7,254 nt of DNA from an uncultured Porphyromonadaceae bacterium (lineage in GTDB: Bacteria; Bacteroidota; Bacteroidia; Bacteroidales; Muribaculaceae). The stretch's first letter is position 1. Each line of letters starts with the position of its first letter. The stretch is taken from assembly GCA_947175715.1 (NCBI GenBank), contig CAMWOD010000048.1:1-7254 (forward strand), written 5' to 3'. The notes beneath the pieces are model-generated. The model saw only the letters and a program-made list of their open reading frames with translations, did not search any database and was not told the DNA's origin. Positions 1-6,340 of the stretch are shown one piece after another. A program made the translations under genes and the position numbers.

Positions 1-564
1 GTAGATAGGGATCTCGCGGCGAGAAGGGGGGTCAAGGGGCATGTAGATATCGTGCATGCCGTGGAGAGCGGTGGGGAGAGCCTCGTTAAGCTCAATGAAA
101 ATTTTCTTGGCCATCTTGGCGTAGGTGGGTACGTTACCTACACCGGTGCCAAGTATCACTTCACCGTCGGGAGTGATTTCGGCAGCCTCGATGATGGCGA
201 AGTCCATGTCGCCATAGAAGCCGTAACGAAATTCCTGGGCCATCTCTGAGAGGTGACGGTCGGTGTAATGAGCATCGTGCGAGTTGATACGCTTACGCAG
301 ATCGGGCACATTCTGATAAGGTGCGCGGCGATCGATAGCGTTGGCGCGTGAGAGCACTCCATCAACATGGTCGCTGGTGGATGCGCCGGTGAAAATGTTA
401 ACCTTGAAGGGGCGACCTTCAGCATGTTCTTTCTCTGCCTTTTTGGCAAGCGCCTCGGTGATTGCCTTAGGAGTACCTGGGGCAGTAAAGCCCGACAAGC
501 CAAGGGTGTCGCCATTGTTGATCATGGCGGCTGCCTCTTCGGCGGTGATATAATTAAATGCCAT
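1..564 (-). CDS. Acetyl-CoA hydrolase/succinate CoA-transferase, N-terminal part (cut by window edge)
   Basis: The reading frame opens at an ATG (562-564) and stays open for 188 codons to the left edge, so the 3' part is missing; family members are about 500 residues long. The visible part starts MAFNYITAEEAAAMINNGDT, followed by LGLSGFTAPGTPKAI (residues 21-35), FTGASTSDHVDGVLSRANAI (58-77), an RAPYQN-PDLRK stretch (80-91), EFRYGFYGDMDFAIIEA (111-127) and a GMHDIYMPLDPPSRREIPIY end (169-188). This pattern is typical of the N-terminal domain of the acetyl-CoA hydrolase/transferase family, in the subgroup that moves CoA between acetyl- or propionyl-CoA and succinate. In Bacteroidales such cytoplasmic enzymes serve succinate/propionate/acetate fermentation. 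The catalytic glutamate lies in the C-terminal half and cannot be checked. There is no Shine-Dalgarno sequence. The gene diverges from miaB and probably uses the minus-strand promoter at 635-666. Acyl-CoA preference cannot be told from this part. Confidence 0.9.
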   Translation of the reverse strand, partial: MAFNYITAEEAAAMINNGDTLGLSGFTAPGTPKAITEALAKKAEKEHAEGRPFKVNIFTGASTSDHVDGVLSRANAIDRRAPYQNVPDLRKRINSHDAHYTDRHLSEMAQEFRYGFYGDMDFAIIEAAEITPDGEVILGTGVGNVPTYAKMAKKIFIELNEALPTALHGMHDIYMPLDPPSRREIPIY

Positions 565-601
565 TGGTATAGAAAAATGGGTTATGATTGGTTGATTTTT
601 C

Positions 602-632
602 TTTGTCGGTTACTCGCTTTTGAGTAATTTTG
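602..632 (+). promoter_or_regulatory. Bacteroidota-type promoter for miaB
   Basis: A TTTG at 602-605 is followed after 19 bp by TAATTTTG at 625-632. This matches the Bacteroidota housekeeping sigma consensus TTTG-(about 19-21)-TAnnTTTG at every defined position. Transcription would start near 638-640, giving a leader of roughly 80 nt before the miaB ATG at 722. The -7 box is the left half of a perfect palindrome shared with the opposing promoter. Confidence 0.65.
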
Positions 633-642
633 CGCAAAATTA
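625..642. repeat. Perfect 18-bp palindrome holding two opposed -7 boxes
   Basis: TAATTTTGCGCAAAATTA is identical to its own reverse complement over all 18 bp, with no spacer. Each arm contains a TAnnTTTG promoter box, one per strand. The simplest reading is a symmetric bidirectional promoter core; a dimeric repressor operator at the same place is also possible. No second copy was noticed in the window. Confidence 0.8.
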
Positions 643-666
643 AGTATTTTTCTTGAATTGCACTAA
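635..666 (-). promoter_or_regulatory. Bacteroidota-type promoter for the CoA-transferase gene
   Basis: On the minus strand a perfect -7 box TAATTTTG (complement of 635-642) has a one-mismatch upstream element, TTAG instead of TTTG (complement of 663-666), at a 20-bp spacing. Transcription would start near 628 and run left, with a leader of about 65 nt to the ATG at 564. The upstream element is weaker than that of the plus-strand promoter. Confidence 0.5.
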
Positions 667-721
667 TGCTTGGAGTGAGTTTTTTCACAAATCCACCTTC
701 AATGTGCATACCGCTCACTAT

Positions 722-2080
722 ATGTCGTCAAATATTTCTCAACATACTGAATCAGTGGAGCCTAACCGTCTACTATACATCGAGACCTATGGCTGCCAGA
801 TGAATGTGGCCGACTCGGAAGTTGTAGCATCGATAATGGGTGTGGCCGGCTACGACATCACCGAATCCATCGAGCAAGCTGATGCCGTGCTGCTCAACAC
901 CTGCTCGATACGCGATAATGCCGAGCAAAAAATCATTTCTCGACTTGAATATCTGGCCTCTTTGCGTCGCAAGCGCGGCAAGAAGTCGCGGCTTATCATC
1001 GGTGTGATAGGTTGCATGGCCGAGCGCGTGCGCGACTCGCTGATCAACGACCATGGCGTAGACCTGGTAGCGGGCCCCGATGCCTACCTGTCACTCCCTG
1101 AACTTTTCGCAGCTGCCGAAGCCGGTGAGAAAGCTATCAACATTGACCTGAGCACTACCGAGACATATCGCGACATCCTGCCGCGCAGACTTGGTGGAGC
1201 CAAAGTAAGTGGATTTGTGAGCATAATGCGCGGGTGCAACAATTTTTGTTCTTACTGCATCGTGCCCTACACCAGGGGACGCGAACGCTCGCGCGAACCT
1301 CAAAGTATCATCAACGAAGTGACCGATCTTCGTGCTCGCGGGTATAAGGAGGTGACGCTGTTAGGACAAAATGTCAACTCCTACCTGCACGGCAATATAG
1401 ATTTCCCCCAACTGCTTGAGATGGTGGCTAAGGCTGCCCCCGATATGCGCATACGCTTCACTACCTCTCACCCTAAGGATATGAGCGACCGTACAATTGA
1501 GGTAATGGCTCAATACCCCAACATATGCAAGCATATCCACCTTCCGGTGCAGTCGGGCAGCGACTCCGTGCTCAAAGCCATGAACCGTAAATATACCCGC
1601 GAGTGGTATCTCGATCGAATCCGCGCCATACGCCAACGGCTTCCACAGTGTTCCATCACTACTGATATGTTTACCGGTTTCCACAACGAAACTGAGGAGG
1701 ATTTTCAGCTCACACTCGACTTGATGCGCGAAGTAGGTTTTGACGCCGCCTTTATGTTCAAATACTCCGAGCGCCCCGGCACACTGGCTTCTAAAACCAT
1801 GCCCGACAATGTGCCCGAAGATGTGAAAATCGATCGCCTCAACCGCATGATTGCGTTGCAAAACGAGTTGTCGCTCGCTTCCAATCAACGCGAAGTGGGA
1901 CGCACGGTGGAGGTGCTGATCGAAGGTGTAGCCAAGCGAAGCAACGACCAGATGGTGGGACGCACTGAGCAGAACAAGGCTGTGGTGATGGACCGCGGCA
2001 CAGCCCGAGTGGGTCAAACCGTGAAAGTTCACATCGACAAAGCAACATCTGCCACCCTCATCGGCACCATCGTATCTTAA
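722..2080 (+). CDS. miaB: tRNA-2-methylthio-N6-isopentenyladenosine37 synthase (MiaB)
   Basis: This is a 452-residue radical-SAM methylthiotransferase, the usual MiaB length. It adds a methylthio group to N6-isopentenyladenosine at tRNA position 37 in the cytoplasm. The N-terminal UPF0004 domain holds the three auxiliary-cluster cysteines, C25 (ETYGCQMN), C61 (NTCSIRDNAE) and C98 (IGCMAERV). The radical-SAM cluster motif is C172-x3-C176-x2-C179 (RGCNNFCSYCIVPYTRGRE). HLPVQSGSDSVLKAMNRKYT (273-292) and a TGFHNETEEDF segment follow, and a C-terminal TRAM domain (about 390-452) binds tRNA. The NTCSIRDNAE and PYTRGRE wording points to MiaB rather than MtaB or RimO. The ATG at 722 is preferred because the longer frame begins with a TTG at 653, only about 14 nt after the predicted transcription start, and would add 22 unfamily-like residues. 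No Shine-Dalgarno sequence is visible. It probably forms an operon with the glycosyltransferase 18 bp downstream. Confidence 0.95.
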   Translation: MSSNISQHTESVEPNRLLYIETYGCQMNVADSEVVASIMGVAGYDITESIEQADAVLLNTCSIRDNAEQKIISRLEYLASLRRKRGKKSRLIIGVIGCMAERVRDSLINDHGVDLVAGPDAYLSLPELFAAAEAGEKAINIDLSTTETYRDILPRRLGGAKVSGFVSIMRGCNNFCSYCIVPYTRGRERSREPQSIINEVTDLRARGYKEVTLLGQNVNSYLHGNIDFPQLLEMVAKAAPDMRIRFTTSHPKDMSDRTIEVMAQYPNICKHIHLPVQSGSDSVLKAMNRKYTREWYLDRIRAIRQRLPQCSITTDMFTGFHNETEEDFQLTLDLMREVGFDAAFMFKYSERPGTLASKTMPDNVPEDVKIDRLNRMIALQNELSLASNQREVGRTVEVLIEGVAKRSNDQMVGRTEQNKAVVMDRGTARVGQTVKVHIDKATSATLIGTIVS

Positions 2081-2098
2081 CCCAACCACTTTTATTCG

Positions 2099-3301
2099 AT
2101 GAACGAATTTTCACTCGACTTCCCAACGGCGGCGTGGATCCGCATGGGGATTTCGCTTTTTGCTGCATTGATTATCATAATCTTTTACCGCCGCAAGATA
2201 GCACGAGTCTATCGCCATTATATGGATTGCGAAAATAGCGCCGATAACGACAGCACTCCTGCAATGCCTGGTGTATCGGTAATAGTATATTGCAACGGCG
2301 AGGCTCAAGCGCTCAAAGCGCTACTAACTCAACTGCTGGAGCAGAAGTACGATGGAGATTACGAAGTGACAATAGTCAACGACGGCTCCAACGAGGATGT
2401 GAAGGATGTGTACAACTTATTGTCGTCAAAGCACAAAAACTGCAATCTCACCTTTATACCTCAAGACGCTCACTACCTGAGTCACCGCAAACTGGCAATC
2501 ACTTTAGGTGTAAAAAGCGCCCGCTACGACTATGTGCTGATTCTCGACGCGTCATCACAACTCAGCGGCGACGGATGGCTTCAAGGCATCGCACGTCATT
2601 TTGCCGAGGGTAAAGAGGTGGTGATCGGACAGGCTCATTACGACCCCGAAAAGGATGAAGGTGTGGGTTCGCGCCGCCGGGCTTTCGACATGGCATCGGA
2701 GGGTGTAACTTACTTATCGGCCGCTCTTACCGGCAACCCCTACCGAGGTCATGCAGCCAACTTGGGCTTCGCTCGCAGTCTGTTCTTCAACACCAAGGGA
2801 TTCTCTCGTTCTCTAAACCTTCACTCAGGTGAAGACGACATGTTTATCAGCGGCATCGTCACTCCCGAGAATTGTGCTGTCGAACTTAGCGATGCTACCC
2901 AAGTGACCGTCGATACATCCAATCCACGAAGCCATCATATACGCTGGAAGCGCTCACACTTGTTCACCGGCCGAAAGGTGTGGCAACGGTCGCGCTTGAT
3001 GATGGGATTTTATTCATTAATGATATGGATCGGCACTCTGAGCGGATTGGCGGCAATGGCAGTCACCCTACCCTACTACTTCATCCCCTCAATTGCGATG
3101 CTGATTGTAGGCATTACTGTGTGGGTACTGGTATGCAACACCTGGAGTCGCACCATCACGGCCCTCACTGGCCGCTCGATGTGGATGGTAATACCGTGGA
3201 TGGTATTGACTCAACCTATCTACAATCTGTACTACCGCATCATGTCGATGCGCAATAATCGCGACAATTACACCTGGGCCATACCGCGCACTAACTCTTA
3301 G
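2099..3301 (+). CDS. Membrane-bound family-2 glycosyltransferase
   Basis: This 400-residue protein has one N-terminal membrane segment (about 14-30), a cytoplasmic GT-A domain (about 57-290) and three C-terminal hydrophobic stretches (about 301-323, 326-346 and 361-379). The domain opens with GVSVIVYCNGEAQALKALL (58-76), has the nucleotide-binding Asp of VNDGSNED (D95), the LSHRKLAITLG stretch (127-137), a GED motif (E245-D246) and a terminal RW pair (282-283). This is the GT2 plan of processive or lipid-linked sugar transferases, which use a nucleotide-sugar to build envelope glycans. Two usual signatures are altered. The DxD metal site reads LDASSQ (D150-A-S152), and the QxxRW motif reads H279-H-I-R-W283. 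Donor and acceptor cannot be predicted. The gene follows miaB by 18 bp and ends 7 bp from the convergent aldo/keto reductase gene. There is no other glycan gene in view, so a larger capsule or O-antigen locus is not indicated. Confidence 0.85.
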   Translation: MNEFSLDFPTAAWIRMGISLFAALIIIIFYRRKIARVYRHYMDCENSADNDSTPAMPGVSVIVYCNGEAQALKALLTQLLEQKYDGDYEVTIVNDGSNEDVKDVYNLLSSKHKNCNLTFIPQDAHYLSHRKLAITLGVKSARYDYVLILDASSQLSGDGWLQGIARHFAEGKEVVIGQAHYDPEKDEGVGSRRRAFDMASEGVTYLSAALTGNPYRGHAANLGFARSLFFNTKGFSRSLNLHSGEDDMFISGIVTPENCAVELSDATQVTVDTSNPRSHHIRWKRSHLFTGRKVWQRSRLMMGFYSLMIWIGTLSGLAAMAVTLPYYFIPSIAMLIVGITVWVLVCNTWSRTITALTGRSMWMVIPWMVLTQPIYNLYYRIMSMRNNRDNYTWAIPRTNS

Positions 3302-3308
3302 AGTCCCC

Positions 3309-4670
3309 TTAGTTGCGCTTCAGATGATCCACGTAGGCATCAATCTTGTGAAGCTCTGTTGGGATCTGAATGTGCTGCGCACAGTCTGACAGACACCCTC
3401 CGCAACCTATGCAATGATCGGCTTGGCGGCGTGGCTCCACCTTACGGTCGTAACCCACAAGGAAGGTGCGCTTTGCCTTTTCGTAGTTCGGCGAGTCGGG
3501 CGACTCCACTACATTGCCATCGAGCAGCGCCTTGTTGTAATGCGCAAAAATAGTGGGAATGTCTACGCCGAATGGGCACGGCATACAGTACTTGCATTCG
3601 GTACAGGGAATAGACGGGTAGTCGAGAATATGCTGAGCGATTTTTTCGAGGAATACATTTTCATCGTCGGTAAGGGGTTCGAGCGATGAATAAGTAGCTA
3701 CATTCTCCTCGATATTTTCCATCTTGGTCATACCACTGAGCACGCAGAGCACTTGGGGTGGTGTCGCAGCGAATCGGAACGCCCATGCTGCAGGCGTATC
3801 GTCGGGACGACGCTGTTTCATCTGTCCAAGCACGTGATTGTCTACCTTGGCAAGACGACCGCCAAGCAGAGGCTCCATAATCACTGAGGGGATGTTGCGC
3901 TTGGCAAGCTCATTGTAAAGATATTCAGCGTCGGTGTTGCGGTCGTTGCTCTTCTTGGCATTATTCCAGTCAAGATAATTGAGTTGTATTTGCACAAAAT
4001 CCCAATGCACCTCCCCATCATCGTGCATCTTGAGCAAATGGTCGAATATCTTTACATCGCCATGATACGAGAAGCCCAGATTGCGTATACGCCCTCCGTC
4101 GCGCTCCTTCTTCAAGAAATCGAGCACTCCGTTATCGATAAAGCGTGTGTTGAACAACCCCATCGAGTCAAGCCCCATATCCTGTTTGTCGCCACCCACA
4201 CTATGAAGCAACAGATAGTCGATATAATCGGTTTGGAGATTCTTAAGAGAATCCTCAAACATCTTTACCGATTCCTCATAAGACCATGTCGACGGATCGA
4301 AATTGGAAAGCTTTGTAGCAATAAAGTAAGAGTCGCGTGGATGTCGGCTCAAGGCCTTACCCATTATCGCCTCAGATTTACCCTCGCAGTAGCGGGGTGA
4401 TGTGTCGTAGTAGTTAACGCCCGACTTCATGGCGTAGTCTACCTGGCGGTTTACTTCATCCTGATCGTACTCATCGCTACCATCGATTTTGGGTAGTCGC
4501 ATACAACCATAACCGAGTATCGACACCTTGTCGCCTGTAGTAGGGTTGGTACGCAGGGTCATGGGGCCTTTAGGCTTCTTAGCCGCTTTGGCCTCAGTGG
4601 TGGAGCATCCGGGCATCGCGGCGAGCGCTGTGGATGCGCCAAATATCTTAAGGAATGTACGTCGATTCAT
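3309..4670 (-). CDS. Exported aldo/keto reductase with C-terminal ferredoxin domain
   Basis: This 453-residue protein starts MNRRTFLKIFGASTALAAMP-GC, a twin-arginine (Tat) signal with a lipobox-like end (C22), so it is probably anchored outside the inner membrane. Residues about 38-340 form an aldo/keto reductase barrel. The catalytic tetrad is complete as D89 (YYDTSPRY), Y94, K120 (ATKLSN) and H156 (LLLHS), and the C-terminal cofactor-loop style LSGMTKMENIEENV (311-324) is present. The tail holds two [4Fe-4S]-type motifs, C356-x2-C359-x2-C362-x2-C365-P and C420-x2-C423-x2-C426-x3-C430. Such iron-sulfur aldo/keto reductases are widespread in anaerobes but mostly uncharacterised. The gene starts 16 bp after the polyferredoxin gene with no promoter visible between them, so the two are likely co-transcribed and may share electrons. 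Substrate and electron donor are unknown. Export is inferred from the signal alone. Confidence 0.9.
   Translation of the reverse strand: MNRRTFLKIFGASTALAAMPGCSTTEAKAAKKPKGPMTLRTNPTTGDKVSILGYGCMRLPKIDGSDEYDQDEVNRQVDYAMKSGVNYYDTSPRYCEGKSEAIMGKALSRHPRDSYFIATKLSNFDPSTWSYEESVKMFEDSLKNLQTDYIDYLLLHSVGGDKQDMGLDSMGLFNTRFIDNGVLDFLKKERDGGRIRNLGFSYHGDVKIFDHLLKMHDDGEVHWDFVQIQLNYLDWNNAKKSNDRNTDAEYLYNELAKRNIPSVIMEPLLGGRLAKVDNHVLGQMKQRRPDDTPAAWAFRFAATPPQVLCVLSGMTKMENIEENVATYSSLEPLTDDENVFLEKIAQHILDYPSIPCTECKYCMPCPFGVDIPTIFAHYNKALLDGNVVESPDSPNYEKAKRTFLVGYDRKVEPRRQADHCIGCGGCLSDCAQHIQIPTELHKIDAYVDHLKRN
4605..4670 (-). other. Tat signal peptide with lipobox-like site (aldo/keto reductase residues 1-22)
   Basis: RRTFLK (residues 3-8) matches the S/T-R-R-x-F-L-K consensus apart from Asn in place of Ser/Thr. 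A short hydrophobic stretch (9-19) follows, ending at A-M-P-G-C22. The residue before the Cys is Gly, as in lipoboxes, but the -3 position (Met) is not the usual Leu. Signal peptidase II processing is therefore plausible but uncertain. Confidence 0.6.
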
Positions 4671-4686
4671 GTTGAACAGGCTCTAA

Positions 4687-6240
4687 TTATAGTTCGGCGT
4701 GACGGGCACGTCCGTTGACGGTGATTGCACTGATTGGAGCTACCGGGCACAGATGCTCGCATGCTCCGCATCCTATACACTTGGCGGCATTTACCACTGG
4801 GCGTTGACGGCCATGAGGGTGAGCTGGATCGATGGCTACCATTGTGATAGCGTCAACCGGACAGTGACGTGCGCAGTTGCCACACGAAGTACCGACAGAA
4901 GCTGCCAGACAGTGGTCGTAGTCCACGTCGGCGAGTCCTACCGAAACCATGGCGCGCTCTTCGGGTAGTAATGCCTTAATCGAACCTGTAGGACATACCG
5001 TAGAGCACACATTGCACTCAGGGCGACAGTAGCCGTTGACATAGCTCATTGAAGGCATCATCAGCGTGTCAAGTTCGGTAGACGGACTGAGAACTAAATT
5101 AGGACATTGGTTGATGCAGAGCTGACAGGCTGTGCAATGATTGGCAAAATTATCCCAACTTTGCGACCCTGGAGGTGTGATCTTCACCTTGCGGTTGGGA
5201 TCGTGTTTCACATCGAGCTTTGCAAGGCCTCCATCAGTCACGTGTTGAGCGGTGGCAACAGCCGCTGTACCGGCGATAATGGCCCCGGTTACGAGAAATT
5301 GTCGACGGCTCTCCTCTGTGGGTTGAACCTTACGGGGCCCCTTCAATGATGCATTGGTCTTACTGATGTCGAGCTGCATTGATGATACTTTCACATGAGC
5401 CGGGCGACGCGTAAACGAGATCGCACCGGTTGAGCAATTGTCGATGCAGTCCATACAGTCGACACACCGTGTATTATCTATCCAGTGATTTTTTGTATCG
5501 ATGCAGGAGGCCTTGCAACGCTTACCGCACTTGCCACAATTGACACACTTGTCGACATCAATGACAATACCGAATACCGACCATCGCGATAGCAATCCGA
5601 GCACAGTGCCCACAGGACACACGGTGTTGCAATACTCTCGACCGCGGATGAAACTCCATACGGCCAATACGATGAAAGTGACTACGGCAACACCTGCTAC
5701 GATCATACTCCATGCATTGACTCCGTTAACACGATAGAAAGTATAAGTTTCAGTAGCTTCCGACTCAGCGGCAAGCAAGTTATTACCCCAATCATATACG
5801 GGGGCTACTATCGACCCGACCATACGTCCGAAAGCACTATAGGGAGCAATTACCTTAGCAGCGAAAGCCCAAATGCCACCGGCCATCAATAGAGCAATAA
5901 ACACCACCAATAAAGTCAATCGGACGCGAGTCTGTGGTTTAGTGTATTTAAACCGATTTTTGCGGCTTGTCTTTTTACCAAACCGACCTCGCAGCCAGTT
6001 AAATCCATCTTGCAGCACTCCCAAGGGGCATATCACCGAGCAGTAAATTCGCCCCACAAGCAATGTAATACCTACTATTATAGCTATTGCCAATATATTA
6101 AGTGCAAGAACAGCTGGCAAGAGCTGGATTTTTGCCATCCACCCGCACCATGTGCGTGCAAGCCCACTAAAGTCGAGAAATAGCCACATAATAGCAAGGA
6201 TGAATATCCAGGCTAAGGCAATCCTGATGTATTTCAACAT
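4687..6240 (-). CDS. NapH-like membrane polyferredoxin fused to a NapG-like ferredoxin
   Basis: This protein has 517 residues from the ATG at 6238-6240. The N-terminal half is NapH/NosR-like: four membrane segments (about 4-22, 42-63, 107-127 and 176-198), two C-x3-C-P motifs (C67/C71 and C204/C208), then a two-cluster ferredoxin (C232, 235, 238, 242 and C259, 262, 265, 269). Residues 311-331 form an internal twin-arginine signal. After it comes a NapG-like domain with four cluster motifs: C369/372/375/379; C405/409/412/416; C444/453/456/460; C488/491/494/498. Known NapH/NapG proteins pass electrons from menaquinol or the cytoplasm to periplasmic reductases, so a similar relay is inferred here. 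No nitrate reductase catalytic subunit is in the window. The likely partner is the aldo/keto reductase 16 bp downstream. A longer start at TTG 6265-6267 is rejected because it lies inside the predicted -7 box. Naming it napH would overstate the case. Confidence 0.88.
   Translation of the reverse strand: MLKYIRIALAWIFILAIMWLFLDFSGLARTWCGWMAKIQLLPAVLALNILAIAIIVGITLLVGRIYCSVICPLGVLQDGFNWLRGRFGKKTSRKNRFKYTKPQTRVRLTLLVVFIALLMAGGIWAFAAKVIAPYSAFGRMVGSIVAPVYDWGNNLLAAESEATETYTFYRVNGVNAWSMIVAGVAVVTFIVLAVWSFIRGREYCNTVCPVGTVLGLLSRWSVFGIVIDVDKCVNCGKCGKRCKASCIDTKNHWIDNTRCVDCMDCIDNCSTGAISFTRRPAHVKVSSMQLDISKTNASLKGPRKVQPTEESRRQFLVTGAIIAGTAAVATAQHVTDGGLAKLDVKHDPNRKVKITPPGSQSWDNFANHCTACQLCINQCPNLVLSPSTELDTLMMPSMSYVNGYCRPECNVCSTVCPTGSIKALLPEERAMVSVGLADVDYDHCLAASVGTSCGNCARHCPVDAITMVAIDPAHPHGRQRPVVNAAKCIGCGACEHLCPVAPISAITVNGRARHAEL
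5248..5310 (-). other. Internal twin-arginine signal and possible signal-peptidase site (residues 311-331)
   Basis: SRRQFLV (311-317) is a good Tat motif, followed by a Gly/Ala-rich hydrophobic stretch (318-328) and A329-T330-A331 before Gln332, which fits a signal peptidase I site. It lies exactly between the cytoplasmic-type two-cluster ferredoxin and the four-cluster ferredoxin. This is what one expects if a separate NapG-type gene, signal included, had been fused behind a NapH-type gene. Confidence 0.7.
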
Positions 6241-6264
6241 GATATTGATTGGTTTAATTCTACG

Positions 6265-6272
6265 CAAAGATA
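6265..6272 (-). promoter_or_regulatory. Possible -7 box for the polyferredoxin/aldo-keto reductase pair
   Basis: The minus strand reads TATCTTTG here, a full match to TAnnTTTG. It would place transcription start near 6259, about 20 nt before the ATG at 6240. I found no TTTG at the expected 19-21 bp upstream, so only half of the promoter is supported. Confidence 0.4.
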
Positions 6273-6300
6273 ACGAAAAGACGCGTATATCAGTGGTTAA

Positions 6301-6323
6301 AAAGGGTTAAGGCACGTCCCTTT
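6301..6323 (-). terminator. Possible weak terminator after the LptF/LptG-type gene
   Basis: On the minus strand AAAGGG (6323-6318) pairs with CCCTTT (6306-6301) across an 11-nt loop. The 3' arm runs into a short T run (CCCTTTTTAA). The hairpin starts 18 bp after the stop codon at 6341. The stem is only 6 bp and half A/T, so read-through into the next genes is likely. Confidence 0.3.
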
Positions 6324-6340
6324 AAGCGATAAAACACCGG

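Noticed and set aside
156..515. A 119-codon minus-strand frame inside the CoA-transferase region
   Set aside because: It is out of frame with the CoA-transferase, whose translation is plainly the real one and continues to the window edge.
677..690. GTGA/TCAC inverted repeat in the miaB leader, considered as a regulatory hairpin
   Set aside because: The stem is only 4 bp with a T-rich loop, which is common by chance. No riboswitch-like structure was seen around it.
1361..2089. A 242-codon open frame on the minus strand opposite miaB
   Set aside because: It is fully antisense to a well-recognised gene. Its translation is rich in His and Val with no recognisable domain, typical of a mirror frame of biased codons.
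3294..3304. ACTCTTAGAGT inverted repeat at the convergent gene ends, considered as a terminator
   Set aside because: The arms leave only 4 pairs around a 3-nt loop and no T tract follows on either strand.
3984..4400. A 138-codon plus-strand frame opposite the aldo/keto reductase
   Set aside because: It is antisense to conserved catalytic-domain sequence and shows no recognisable motif.
4687..6240. Assignment of this region to a nitrate (Nap) or nitrous oxide (Nos) reductase operon
   Set aside because: There is no NapA, NapB, NosZ or cytochrome gene in the window. The similarity is to the electron-transfer modules only, so the specific pathway name is not supported.
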